A stretch of DNA of 64,000 nucleotides from Lamellibrachia columna (taxonomy: Eukaryota; Annelida; Polychaeta; Sabellida; Siboglinidae), in the NCBI GenBank assembly GCA_963662155.1, contig OY759270.1, positions 49,184,664-49,248,663 on the forward strand, given 5' to 3'. Position numbers and translations under genes: made by a program. Each line of letters begins with the position of its first letter. Position 1 is the stretch's first letter. A model generated the notes under the pieces. It had not been told where the DNA came from. It did no database searches and saw nothing but the letters and a program-made list of their open reading frames with translations. Positions 34,450 through 46,453 of the stretch are shown in pieces.

Positions 34450-34735
34450 TACTGAGTGAATTACATTGGCTTCCCTTTCGCTGGCTGGTCCAGTATAAAC
34501 TACTGGTCCTTGTTTACTCCGCATTACATGGCCTTGCACCAGGTAACGTCTGTGCGTCTGCTGGTAGTGCCGCGCTCAAGCTGGAGGGCTACTGCAAAAG
34601 TGTTTATCGGTGTCCGGACCTACAGTATGGAAAGCTTTGCCGGATTACATAAGACAAGTAGATCCGCTGAGTAAATTTAAATAAATGTGCAGTAAAATAC
34701 AAGAACATTTGCGACAACAAAGATCACTGAATGTG
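34450..34735 (+). pseudogene. L2-like LINE ORF2 C-terminal fragment
   Basis: Frames read LHWLPFRWLVQYKLLVLVYS, ALHGLAPGNV, LLVVPRSSWRAT and ALPDYIRQVDPLSKFK. These are the HWLPVxxRIxYK, LHGLAP and LWNSLPxxIR motifs of L2-like elements. The segment between LAP and LLVVPR is shortened and the frame changes at least twice. Confidence 0.65.
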
Positions 34736-34929
34736 AAATTTACGAAGAAATGCTCCCTCGGAATAGTACAACAAGCAATGCAATGTCACGCTTCCGTTGT
34801 TGTAGGTTTGTGAGTGCTGTTGGATAACATAATCACTGCACAATTGTCTGATACATATCTACCCATGCGTTCTTGGGGTTCTATGGTAGATTTACTTTCC
34901 TGTAGGCAGCCTCGAACGGGACATCTGTC
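34736..34929. other. no gene seen
   Basis: Short non-coding spacer. Confidence 0.4.
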
Positions 34930-35767
34930 GGAGATCCGTCTTTCTAACTAACAGTAACTATACCGGCCATGTAGGCTGACCATTGGCCGAATGAGCAATG
35001 GTGAGAAAGCTGTGGTTGCAGCGAGAGAGACTAGCAAAGTCGACGTCTGCCCTGTAATCGACGGAGAACACAACAAGTCGACGGAGAACACAGTTGGACT
35101 TTCCGTTACGAAGTTCACCTTTGACCATCTCATATCGTCAGAACAAACAATGCACATCGTCTTATTGTTAAAGCGACGGTTGAGAAACGCGATAGCGTGA
35201 CTGAAGTAGGATTTACCTGCCGGTAATATTCCTTCTTGTATGCGAAGTTGTAGTAAGTCTGTACGCACTGCCATCACCGCGATGTCTGACGGCGAGAGGT
35301 CGAACTGTGCCATCGAACGCCGCAAGAAGTTGTCCGCTTCTTGCTGGATGGATTCGCGGAACCGGAAGTTAAACGTCCAGCGTCCGACCTCGGCTCCAGA
35401 ATCACCGAAGTGTTCGAACGGTATCGCAGTGTGATGGGACGATCTTTCCTGTCATAAAAACCTAACGCTTCAGCATGGCCAAATAAGAGTTCATCTTTCC
35501 TCCCTCCATCTGACTCAAAAACTAAGAGAGACTGCTTATCGTGACAACAGGGTGCTGGGCATCTGGTAGAGGGAAACTTTGTTCCGTGCAGTGTTCCAAA
35601 CGGGTCACTGTCGTAGTGAATCCCGCACTAAATCCAGTCTCGGGTCGTGCAGATAACACGTCACGGTTGGTCAAATACAACAAGACACAACACGTTGCTA
35701 CTACCACCAAAGAGAACGCCACCACAATAGTCTTACCACCGCCTCTTCGTACCAGAGCAAACAACAT
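34930..35767 (-). pseudogene. GT11-type alpha-1,2-fucosyltransferase, frameshifted
   Basis: From ATG 35767 the frame encodes a short cytoplasmic tail (about 12 residues), a hydrophobic anchor at about residues 13-32 and a luminal stem. This is the type II topology of Golgi glycosyltransferases. It stops near 35522. Later frames continue: VGRWTFNFRFRESIQQEADN near 35360, then 34948-35325 with QEGILPAGKSYFSHAIAFL and RRFNNKTMCIVCSDDMRW. After another shift comes DFASLSRCNHSFLTI. Position and spacing match GT11 enzymes, which add fucose in alpha-1,2 linkage, with CSDD and the xLSxCNHxIxxxGTFGWW motif. At least two frameshifts and loss of the final GTFGWW make it non-functional. No introns are evident. 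Confidence 0.65.
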
Positions 35768-35769
35768 CG

Positions 35770-36000
35770 TTTGTATGTTTTATCAGCTACGTATCTCTGG
35801 AAATGTGTCTAAATGGGACCGACATCTCATCCGACAATGAGTCGTCTGTGTGACACCGGATAATGTCACGCATGAACACTCACGGGACAGTGATAGTATC
35901 GTTGTCTATGTTAGTGGTTTTTTTCCGAACACTATGAGAAAATACTTAGCAAAGCTAGATTGGAATAACCTGTTGAGGAAACACAATTGAATGGTCGAAC
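35770..36000. other. spacer, possible 5' flank of the fucosyltransferase pseudogene
   Basis: No ORF or repeat recognised. Confidence 0.4.
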
Positions 36001-36009
36001 ATTCTAGAA

Positions 36010-37715
36010 TATGAAATTGAAAGTGTTATTGATCAATTCGTTCCCTTGCAAAAAAACAAGGAAAACAGTCTAGAAAGAAACACTTGTCAAAAGAAGCTAT
36101 TAGAAAAATATCGTACAAGTAAATTAGATGTGGAGGGTTTATAGGCGTACCAGAAAGGATGAAGACTGCATATATTACAAAGAGGCACATAATGCAGCTA
36201 TGATTGAAATTAGACAATCTAAAAAAAGCTATGAGCAAAAAATAGCATATAACGTAACAAATGACAGCAAGAGTTTATATGTATATGTTAGGTGTAAACA
36301 AAACGTACGAGACACAGTTGGACCACTAGAAGACAGTACTGATAATATAATATCACAAGTTTTTTTAATGGCGGAACACCTAAATGGATACTTCAGTTCA
36401 ATGTTTACCAGAGAGGATATTAGTTCATTACCAGTTCCAGATGCTAAATTTCAGGAGGATAAATCGGACTATTTAGGGCAGTTAATTGTAACTGCAGAAA
36501 TGGTAGCTAAGAAAATAAAGGTAATGAAGGAGAATAAGTCACCTGAAGTGGATGGAATTCCTCCAAAACTGCTAATAGAAACAGTAGAACAACTTAGTAT
36601 ACCACTTAAAAGTGTGTTCAACTTGTCATTAAAAGAGAGAGTGGTTCCTTTCGAATGGAAAGTAACAAACGTCATACCATTATGTAAAAAGGGTTCGAGA
36701 AATAAGTCAGGGAATTACATACCAGTGAATTTAACATCAGTTATTTGAAAATTATTAGAAAGGCTTATGAAGACCATATGGTGGACTTCCTTGTTAGGCA
36801 TAAATTATTAAATCCATCTCAACAAGGATTCCTAAAAGCGAGGTCATGGTTAACAAATATATTTTATGTTTTTTTAAAGAAATCACTAAGTCGATAGACG
36901 AGGGATCACCAGTAGATATTATATACTTAAATTTTCAGAAAGCTTGACAAAGTGCGGGGAGGGCATACTCGACTGGATAGAACAATTGCTGACTGACAAA
37001 AGACAGCGTGTTGTAGTAGGTGGGGAGATTTCAGACTGGATATCAGATTTGATTGGGGTACCACAAGGATCAGCATTAGGACCTTTATTATTCGTAATAC
37101 ATATCAGTGACTAGGACGATAATATAGCAAGCAACATACTGAAATTTGCGGATCACACAAGCATTTTTAGAAGGGTTAACAATGATGGTGATAAACAACA
37201 TTTACAAAACTACCTAGACAAATTAGATGGCTTGAGAAATGATAGATGTTTGGGAAATGCCTACATACAAGACATGGGAACTTGGATTTATACTATGAAA
37301 TGGGAGATACTGTTTTAGGTATTACTGTAAAAGAAAATGACTTAGGAGTAACAATAAATGCTGATATGAAAGTTTCAGTGCAGTGTGGTATTGCAGCTTG
37401 ATGGGTAATAAAATGCTTGGTTTGGGAACAAGGAAACAAAGCTAATTATACTTCTGTATAAAGCAATAACTAGGCCTCATCTAGGATAATGTGAACAAAC
37501 TTGAATACCATATTGTAAGAAGGATATAGATACGTTTGAAGGAATACAGAGGAGAGCAACCTTAGCTATGAATAACTACTGAAATAATGTGGATTAACAA
37601 TCCTAGAGACAAGGCAGTTACGAGGAGATCAAAATTAAGTTTTAAAGATATTGAATGGGTATGAAAATGTCCACTTGCCAACTGGACATTTGCATTGGAT
37701 GGTAATCGTTTAAAA
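36010..37715 (+). pseudogene. CR1-like LINE ORF2, degraded
   Basis: The frame 36128-36748 (206 codons) holds YKEAHNAAMIEIRQSKKSYE, VGPLEDSTDNIISQVFLMAE, then the start of the RT: NKSPEVDGIPPKLLIE, PFEWKVTNVIPLCKKG, NYIPVNLTSVI. After 36748 the RT continues in changing frames (QQGFLKARS, LNFQKA, GVPQGSALGPLLFVI, and near 37140 LKFADHTSIF where the active-site FADD reads FADH). The C-terminal part follows to about 37670. A deletion then joins it to the 3' UTR (CCACTTGCCAACTGG). It belongs to the same family as 30296-31118 and 53110-54165. Confidence 0.82.
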
Positions 37716-38770
37716 CAAACTACAGGTATAATACTTCATAGCGTCACTCTACAAATAGAACTTCAGTGTGTCAAACTACAGGTAGAACACTTCAGAGTGT
37801 TACTCTACGTGTAGAACACTTCACTCTACATGTAGAACACTTCAGTGTGTCACACTACAGGCAAACACTGTCACACATCATGTAGAACACTTCAGAGTGT
37901 CATACCACAGGTAGAACACATCAGAGTGTCACACAACAGATAGAACACGTCAGAGTGTCACATTGCATATAGCACACTTCAGAGTGTCACACAGCAGGTT
38001 GAACACTTCAAAATGTCATACTACATTTAGGATATGTAGGACACTTCAGAATGTCACACTACAGATAGGATAGGTACTACCCTTCAGATTGTCACTCTAC
38101 ACGAAGAACACTTCAGAGTGTCGCACTGCAAGTAGAATATTACACAGCATTTAGAACACTTCAGAATATCACTCTACAGGTAGGACATTTAAGAGTGTCA
38201 CACTACAGGTGGAACACTTCAGAGAGTCGCACTACACGTCTGACTCTTCAGAGTGTCACGCTGTAGGTGGAAGCACACAGCGAGTGGAACACTTAGGAGT
38301 GTCACACTGCAGGTATAACACTCTAAGTTGTCACACAGCAGGTAGGACACACTAAAGTGTCACAATGCAGGTAGAATACTAAGGTGTCACACTGCAGATG
38401 GGACACTCTGAAGTGTCATGCTACAGGTAAGATGCTCTAAATTATCTTACTGCAAGTAGAACAGACTAAATTATCACAATGCATGTACGACACACCAGGT
38501 GTGAACACACTAAAGTGCCACACTGCAGTTGTAGGACACAACAGTATGACACAGCAGGTAGGACACTCAAGTGTCACACTGCATGTGTGGAAACTCTGAT
38601 TTGTCATACTGCAGGTAAAACACTTTACATTATCACATTGCGTGTAGGACATTCTAAGGTGTCACATTGCAGGTAAGACACTTTACAGTGTCAGACTGCA
38701 AGGAAATTAATTTAGAGTGTCGCACTGCAGGTAGGACTTAATGTCATGCAGGAAGTAAGACACCGCAGAA
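37715..38770. repeat. minisatellite, about 30-bp irregular unit
   Basis: Units follow ACTTCAGAGTGTCACACTACAGGTAGAAC, with the phase and length drifting between about 27 and 40 bp. Variants towards the right read CACTGCAGGTAAGACACT. It lies directly upstream of the phosphatase exon at 38945, inside the presumed intron. Confidence 0.85.
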
Positions 38771-38849
38771 TGCCGTACAAATAACCATATAGTAGACATT
38801 ATAACTTTGCCATAATGGAAACAGTCAAGCTTCTGAATCAATAACTTAA

Positions 38850-39104
<255 letters not shown>

Positions 39105-39119
39105 TAGACAGGTGGTAAC

Positions 39120-39618
39120 TAGTGTTGGGAGCAGGGAAAATTGTCATGATAATTTTTTTATCTAACCGATCGATGACCGATCAATGATCGATTAATTTAG
39201 TTAATGAATATGTTTGATAAATATAACTGTTTCTGCTTGTATATATGTAACAATGTCTATCAACAAATTAGAAACAACATTCTTTTGCTACTTCGTTCGA
39301 TGCCACCACCACCTGCTGAGGGGACTCGACTTTCTACTGACTTTGTTGACACCGTTATCAATAGAGTTAATAATAAGGAGGTTTTTATTGGCCAGTAACT
39401 TGCAGAAGAGGGCTGAATAGCCAATCAGAAGTCTTCTCTCTCCCTGTTGTGTTTCACTGTTTGCACTCTATAGCCACAATCTTGCACATATAAGTCACAG
39501 AATGACAGGGAATGAATATAATCGAAAATAATCGGTTTCACAATATTGTGACCAATTCATCAATCAGAACCATGAATGAATCAATTGTTGACAAGATTGA
39601 TTAATCGGAGCAACACTA
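39120..39618. mobile_element. hAT-type MITE in the phosphatase intron
   Basis: The left end TAGTGTTGGGAGC and the right end GATTGATTAATCGGAGCAACACTA form an imperfect terminal inverted repeat starting TAGTGTTG. The flanks GTGGTAAC (39112-39119) and GTGGCAGC (39619-39626) match at six of eight positions, as expected for an aged 8-bp hAT target duplication. Subterminal GATCGATTAAT and GATTAATCGG words also fit hAT elements. No transposase is present, so the 499-bp copy is non-autonomous. Confidence 0.75.
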
Positions 39619-39626
39619 GTGGCAGC

Positions 39627-40274
39627 AACTCCACAAACTCCAAATACTCTCTCCCCACAATCGTTTTGAACATTTTGGACATTTTGAAAATATCATATTT
39701 ACATTAAATTTTGACACCATATATTGCAGTAATTTTTTGAAGTGAAAATGGACACGCTGTAAACGCAGGAATCTCACCCTTGGTGAAATTTCGTAACTTT
39801 GTCATGTGATCAGCGAAAGGATCGTCAGGCCCATGATTGGCATTGACCTACACAGTGTTTACCATTTTGGATATTCACTATGTTGAGCCTTACAAGATCT
39901 AATGAATAAAGTAAACTATTTCAATAATTTGAAAAAAAACAGGCATTTTTGTATAAATCGACTGCAGATGTTACATACACTATTCACACACTACATATTT
40001 GGACATCAACAGACCGGGTTTGTAATAGGCTAAATCAGTTGAGGGTGGAGTTTTAATGTATACTATGCTTTGAACACATGCGTCAGCTGTTAAGTTGATA
40101 ATAGATAAATATATACAACTGTGTGTTTAAAGAAAAATGACAGCCATCATCCCATATGCCATAGGCAATGTGTTGTATCTAGTGGTGTTAGACATGTGAA
40201 GTGGGTACGTGTGGTAGGCGCAGTACGTCTGCATTCACCGCTGTCTGTTGTGTGTGCTCGATTGTCGTGAGGAC
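39627..40274. other. presumed intron of the phosphatase locus
   Basis: No exon recognised. I looked for the DQYxFxH exon that should follow the exon at 38945 and did not find it here. Confidence 0.5.
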
Positions 40275-40424
40275 TGTTGTGTTTGCTATGACACTTTAAT
40301 TGACAAACGACGTCATGAGCCTCGGTTTGAGAGCTGGAGGGGGCTCCGCCATGTTTGAGATTAAACAAGTGTGTGTGTTGCTTACCAGCGTGTTATGTTC
40401 AGTTCCATAGGTCCTGACACAACA
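40275..40424 (+). repeat. 5' LTR of gypsy 2
   Basis: Begins TGTTGTG and ends CACAACA, a perfect 7-bp inverted terminal pair, 150 bp. The first 113 bp recur at 44472-44585. The primer-binding-like TGGCGACGAGG follows five bases after the end, as in many invertebrate Ty3/gypsy elements. Confidence 0.8.
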
Positions 40425-40429
40425 CATTT

Positions 40430-41215
40430 TGGCGACGAGGGTGGATGGATACCACCTAACGCCTCCGCCGGTGTTCCTAGCAACACCGGTGCCCTGGAAT
40501 CGGTGGTTGTCGACTTTCGAAACTTACCTAATGGCAAGTGGCCTCGACGGGGCCAACGTCATGGCAGCACGGCGTCGAGCTATCCTGGTACATTGCCTGG
40601 GGATAGAAGGCCAGAGAATATGTATGTCCCTGACGGAGACGGACACATATGAGACCGCCGTAATTACACTACGAAATCATTTCGGCCCAAAACGAAGTGT
40701 CATGATGGAACAGTATACGTTTCAACAACGGGCGCAATGCCCCGGGGAAAGTGTACGTGAGTACATTACTGCATTGCATGAGCTTGTAGCTAACTGCAAC
40801 TTCCGTCAGCTGTCGGAGAAAAGTCGAGAAAACGAATAACCCCAGAGGGAGCGACTGCTAATGACTGCTAATGGAGCCTGATACGCTCACTTTAGAGAAA
40901 GCTATCACACTGTCACTGACGTCCTGCATTGAGGTTGCCGTAAAAGAGAGTTTGAGCATTAAAAATTCAGAGACACGGGCTACAGATAGTACCAAGTTTG
41001 AAACGCCTAGGGTTGAAACGGTCCGGGCGAAGTCTCAATACTCTGCGGCAAAGCTGAACAGGAGTACACACACAGCCACCAACACTCGGGTACAAGTGCC
41101 GTGTGGCAACTGTGGTTACAGTTCACACGCGACAGGCAGCACGAAATGTCCTGCCAGGGCGAAAACTTGCCGACTGTGCTAAAAAATTAATCAATTTGCG
41201 AAGTGTTGCAATTCT
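40430..41215 (+). pseudogene. gypsy 2 Gag (capsid and nucleocapsid)
   Basis: The open frame 40429-40839 lacks an ATG near its start. It encodes PVPWNRWLSTFETYLMASG and MMEQYTFQQRAQ, then ESVREYITALHELVANCNF, the retrotransposon Gag capsid domain. A frameshift and stop near 40838 lead into the frame 40871-41182, which ends with the nucleocapsid zinc knuckle CGNCGYSSHATGSTKC (CCHC type) followed by CRLC. Gag proteins package the element's RNA. The frameshift prevents a continuous polyprotein. Confidence 0.75.
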
Positions 41216-43205
41216 TCCAGAAAGGGGAGTGCCGTCGGTTAAATACAACATCCAAATGAATCTGCACCATTTGTACTTTCGGTGAATTCAGTAACCAGTG
41301 CATCTAAGCTGTTCAAACCATGCAGTCTGCAACTGGCTGTCACAATGATGACACTAATTATTGATATTGGAGCGAAAGTGTCGATATGGAATGACGCTCT
41401 TTATCGGAATCACTTCTCCGGGTACCCTTTGCATCCGCCTGAGGGAACTTTGTCAACATACGACAGTACTGAAATCCCACTGGAGGGAATGGTACATCTG
41501 CCAGTCACATTCCAGTCTGAAACCATCCAGAACTTTCCGTTCTATGTCACCCGAAGTGGTTCGAGTCTGATGGGACTAGATTTGTTCGATCAACTTGGGT
41601 TTCAAGTTTCGAAGAATGGAGTCATCATTCAATATGTTGACATTGTGTCAGCATTTCCCTCAGTGTTCACAGGTTTTGGGAAAATTGCCAGGTTTGTTCA
41701 CCGTCCCCGAGTTAAACCGGAAGTTACACCTGTGTCACAATGTTTGCATCGTCTTCCATTCTCTGTACTTGTGTCACGTGAGTTGAAACGCCTACAAGAC
41801 GACGGGATGATCGAACCGATCGACTCATCACCCTGGATTTCGAATCTAGTCGTCGCACGTAGGAAATCAGGTGAAATACGACTGTGCGTTGACTTGAAAG
41901 CAATCAACGAGGCCATAATTCCAGATAAATATCCACTACCGATGATTGAGGAACTGTCTGCCGAGTTCCCCCACTCCACTGTCTTCACCAAGCTAGACAC
42001 GAGGCGAAGCTACCAGCAAGTTCCCATGGCAGAAGATAGTAAGTACTTGACCGCATTCATTACTCATGGTTTTTTTCTCTCCAATACCGCCGGATGTCGT
42101 ATGGACTGAGTTCAGCCCCAAGTGCCTTCCAGAAGATCATATCTTCCGTACTCAGCGGAATAGATGTTTGCATCAACCTCCTTGATGACATTGTCATCCA
42201 CGGTCGCACGAAGGACCAGCATGACAAACGACTACAGCTAGTGCTCGACCAACTGGCTGTGTATCACATCACATTGAATCCGGACAACTGTCAATTTCCC
42301 AGGACGGAAATTGATTTTCTGGGTTACCACGGGTCATCCCAGGGTGTCCTGCCATTGTACTCTAACGTGAAAATCATTGAGGAGTTTCCACAACCGACCA
42401 GTGCGAAAGAAGTTACGTCGTGAAATTCGTCCCTCGCTATGCTGACATTGCCGAGCCACTGAGACGATTACTCCACAAAGATGTCCCGTGGGAATGGACA
42501 GATGAACAAGACCAAGCGTTCCGTACACTTAAGCGCAAAATTACATCTACTCCAATTCTAGCGCACTTCGACCCAGACGCTCAAACGATTGTGACGACAG
42601 ATGAGTCTGGAACTGGCCTTGGCGCGGTATTATCGCAAGTGTCCGGTGGCAAAGAACGTCCAGTCGCATATGCTTCGAAGACGCTGTCAGCAAATGAAAG
42701 GAAGTACTCGACAGGCGAACGTGAAGCATTGGCGTGTATCTTTACCCTCACCACTCTATTAGCGACGTCCGGCTCTGGGCACAGGCCATTACGAATCTCC
42801 CGATGGTCTAATCGCCTTCATCAGTATGACTTTGACATTCAGTACACTGCAGGTTCCAAGAACCAAGTAGCAGATATGCTAAGAAGACTGGTTAATGATG
42901 AACCGTGTGAGTCGATGACAGATGACTGTGTAATGGAAGTCGAGTTGGACAACCTCGTCACACCACTCGAGTTAAAGACTGCTTCTTCCACTGATGTCAC
43001 ATTGTCCGTCACTTCATCCAGAATGGTTGGCCCCGGCACCCACCTGCTGGATTGGAAACTACTTCCGGCTGAGAGACGAACTTTCTGTGTTCGATTACGT
43101 CTGTGTGTCGCGTGGCATTCGTGCTGTCATCCCTACGTCACTCCAACAGCAGGTACTGCACATGGCCCAAGAGGGTCATCAAGGGATCGTACGAACTAAG
43201 CAGCG
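41216..43205 (+). pseudogene. gypsy 2 Pol: protease, reverse transcriptase, RNase H
   Basis: The frame 41282-42109 holds the protease site as DIGAK (family DTGA; Thr to Ile). RT motifs follow: DGMIEPIDSSPWISNLVVAR, LCVDLKAINEAI, KYPLPMIEEL and KLDTRRSYQQVPM. A shift leads to 42094-42423 with MSYGLSSAPSAFQKI and the active site INLLDDIVIHG (the usual YVDD/YIDD reads LLDD). Frame 42420-43199 gives the connection region and RNase H (VTTDESGTGLGAVLSQ, PVAYASKTLS, GEREALACIF). Part of the RNase H C-terminus is deleted near 42760. The frame breaks at 42105, 42420 and about 43205 show that it is dead. Confidence 0.82.
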
Positions 43206-44268
43206 ATGACGCAATACCGTATGGTAGCCTGCAATTGATCGCCACATCGAAACTTTCCTCAGAGACTGTGAAGGTTGTGCAGTGTGTGAAAAATCTATGA
43301 AGCCAACACAACCACCACTTCAACCCATACCTTGGCCTGAGAAACTATGGCAGAACATTCAGATCGACATTTTCGGTGAGGCACAGGCTGCACCACTCAG
43401 TCAAAGCTGTCTTGTTGTGGTACACGATGTCCACTCGAAATGGCCAGAGATAGCTGCAACCAGCACGGTGACGTCTCCCGCCATCATTCAGATCCTGAAA
43501 GAACTGTTTTCTCGATGGGGAATACCCGAAGTTCTGCAAAGCTACAACGGACCACAATTCGTGTCATACGAATTTGAAATGTTCCTGCAGAAACTCGGCA
43601 TCGAACACCGGCGCAGCGCATTGTATAACGCTCAGTGCAACGGAGGAGTGGAGAGGCTGAATCGTGTCATCAAAGAGAGTCTTGGTGCGCAACTCAATGA
43701 GGGGAAAACGTTCACCGATGCAGTACGAACGATACTGCAAACATACCGATCGACACCACACGCGCTGACACAGCGTACCCCAGCAGAGTTGATGATTGGT
43801 CGAAAGCTACGGTTTCCGTTGGAAGGTCTGAAACCGCCTCAGACACATACACCGAATATTACAGTGCTAGCTGAATCGATCAGACGTAAGCAGGAACGAA
43901 CCAAAGCTTACACCGACAAACGACGTCATTCACGAGACACGTCGGTGAAACGTGGAGACTGTTTGCGGATGAAACGACCTATCTGAAAGCATAAACTGGC
44001 ATCGTCGTTGTTGTATCCTAAGAGGATCGCCAAGAAAGCGGGGCCAAACACCTTCGTGCTTGAAGATGGTTCATGCTGGAACTCGCGGCGATGTATCCGG
44101 TCGCGCCAAGTGGGTCCTCCACATCTGCTAGCGGAAGAAATCTTACATGATGTCGACGTTGAAGGTCTACCTGCTCGACAACTTGGTGACCCGCATACCT
44201 GCGTCAACGACCCAGACGAAACAGGCGTCCACCTAGATATCTCGAAGAATATCAGACGTCTTAAGTGA
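43206..44268 (+). pseudogene. gypsy 2 integrase
   Basis: The zinc-binding end is partly present (CEKSMK at 43282). The core has IQIDIFGE (first Asp), then LQSYNGPQFVS where the family has SDNGPQF, so the second catalytic Asp is Tyr, and NGGVERLNRVIKES (third, Glu). A TGA near 43984 interrupts the C-terminal SH3-like part, which continues as KKAGPNTFVLEDGSCWNSRR. Stop at 44268. The active-site change alone would abolish integration. Confidence 0.82.
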
Positions 44269-44451
44269 TCATGAGTTGACACTTCAATTATCAATGCCTT
44301 TAAAAGTAATCTTCAGTTGATACTTTAATCGCAATATTAAAAGAACGCATTCGTAGACAGTAATTTGCTGTTGAACTGAAAATGACACTGGCTAGATAGT
44401 TTGTAATTATGTGCTGCTTATGCGAAACCCCATAATTGGAAGTATAATCCC

Positions 44452-44471
44452 TTAGGGAGGAGGGGGAAATA
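44452..44471 (+). promoter_or_regulatory. polypurine tract of gypsy 2
   Basis: GGGAGGAGGGGGAAATA directly precedes the 3' LTR start TGTTGTG, the expected plus-strand primer site. Confidence 0.75.
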
Positions 44472-44585
44472 TGTTGTGTTTGCTATGACCCTTTAATTCA
44501 CAAGCGACGTCATGAGCCTCGGTTTGAGAGCTGGACGGGGCTTCAGCCATGTTTGAGATTAAACAAGTGTGTGTGTTGTTTACCA
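44472..44585 (+). repeat. 3' LTR of gypsy 2, truncated
   Basis: Matches 40275-40387 with about eight differences but lacks the last 37 bp (the part ending CACAACA). No target duplication can be identified, because the right end is missing. The break falls immediately before a possible phosphatase tail exon. Confidence 0.75.
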
Positions 44586-44590
44586 ACAAG

Positions 44591-44630
44591 GGCCTAGACG
44601 ACGATAGCGAGGACAGTGAAGCCTACGAAG
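44591..44630 (+). CDS. candidate phosphatase acidic-tail exon
   Basis: After AACAAG the sequence encodes GLDDDSEDSEAYE plus one base, and is followed by GTTGGT as a donor. The phase-1 end joins in frame to the candidate last exon at 46753, giving an acidic stretch across the junction. Acidic, Tyr-containing tails after the phosphatase domain are plausible for receptor PTPs. The acceptor region is now LTR sequence, so the original acceptor may have been lost. Evidence is indirect. Confidence 0.35.
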
Positions 44631-46450
44631 GTTGGTACACTGCCTCACATGTAATTGTACCAAGTCACACTGGCACATTTCATACATCTTTCTGTTTCCA
44701 ACAATATTTTGGCAACTCACTTCAAACTTTCTTTGCGACTGCAGCCGTTACTAAAATGCTACATGCTACAGCGTGATGCAGCATTACCTTGAGTTGCACA
44801 GTGCAGGCATATTGTATACTTTATAAAGTGAATCATGAACTTGTGAATTTTCTTTATTACATTTTTACTCTCCTGTTTGTTGGATGGTAACCAAAGATTT
44901 GTTGATGGTTGGAAGACAAGTTCTCAGATTTGTCTGTGTTTGTGTGCTCACAATACGCTTTGACAAATCAGGGGTGGTTACTTATTAATTACATAATTTT
45001 TCTAATTTTGTATACCATTAGGCATGGTAGTATTTCCCTTTTAGCAGTTGCTGAACAACCACATTATTGTATTGCAATATTTATTGCAGCTGGTAAATAC
45101 TGGGCTGTCACTGGGATGTATATATTGTAGCTGAGGTATAGTAGACAGTTGTTATGATGTCCCGAGTTGAAGCTGTTGTTTGTTTGAAGTTGGGATGGAG
45201 GCTGGAAAGTGGTATGCATGTTGTTCATGTGAGGGTCTGAAGGTGGAATTTGTGTGATTTATGCTACCTGCATGCATTTATAAAAACGCATGCATTTCAG
45301 CAAAATTTATACGTTTGTTTAAGCAGTAGGTATTTGATGTTCTAAACGCAACAAATGTTTGAATAATTTTTTTAATAAAATGTGAACTACATTGTCTATA
45401 CTTTCAATTAGGATTAGAATTTGCCAACTAGTGTTCATCAAAAATTATGGGGTCTTGCGTGCGTGCGTGAGTGCGTGAGTGTGTGCGTGAAAAATGGTTA
45501 TTCAGATTTGTTTTAACGGCATATTCCATTAAGTACGTTGAAAACTACACCAACCGGTATAATCAATTATTTGTGTATCCACATATAATATAAGGTAATA
45601 TACTATTACTAGATGTTGTTGATTAAATTATGTATATAAAACATCCATAAAATATTACAATGCAAAGATAGACAACTTAGAAATACCTCTGAATGATCAA
45701 ACAAACGATCTCGTCTATCTAGCAGACGACAGCGCACACGGCGAATAGTGCTGCCATCTGTTGTAGATATTTCATAAAACATTGTCCCTTTCTTTTCATT
45801 AGATGACGGCACGTAGCGCACATACATTATTTTTTTTTAATAACGTTTTATACATACTATACATTGTGAATTGACGTCAGACAACATACTAAGCCGGTCG
45901 GAAATAAATTAATGTCATGTTATTACATATGCCCGTGTTATATTGCTCATACGCTTTGAGGCATTTAGAACATTTGTTATGCTGCTGATTGCCCTAGCAC
46001 TAGCAAAAGTTGGTTGCAAAATAATTATCAGGCACATACAACCACTTCCATCCAGATATGACAACACAATAGTTACATGAAAAAGATATATAATAGGTGA
46101 AATATTACATGATTTTTTTATATAGGTGTTTGGACAATATAATGTTACACAATCCATGTTTGTGCATTAATTAATAAAGCATTTTTTCAAGCTTACATAT
46201 GCGATATTTAAAAATTTTATACAATTTATTTTGTATAAAATAATCACCCATTTTATTCCACCACACCTCCATATATAGTTTACATTGTTATTATTTCTGT
46301 GTCCTGAATTTTTAATAATGGAATGGGATACAGCTGCAAACATTGACCTGGGTAATAACATTCCTATAAAACGTCTACATAAAATGTAATATCATAAACT
46401 ATTTTATTTTCTAGTAGAGATTATTTATATATTATTTTGTTGTGTTGATA
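44631..46450. other. presumed intron
   Basis: AT-rich with no recognised exon or element. A GTGCGTG-rich run lies at 45455-45490. Confidence 0.5.
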
Positions 46451-46453
46451 TCG

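Noticed and set aside
39550..39580. Sequence encoding DQFINQ as the missing phosphatase DQYxFxH exon
   Set aside because: It lies inside the hAT MITE, has no splice sites and matches only a few residues.
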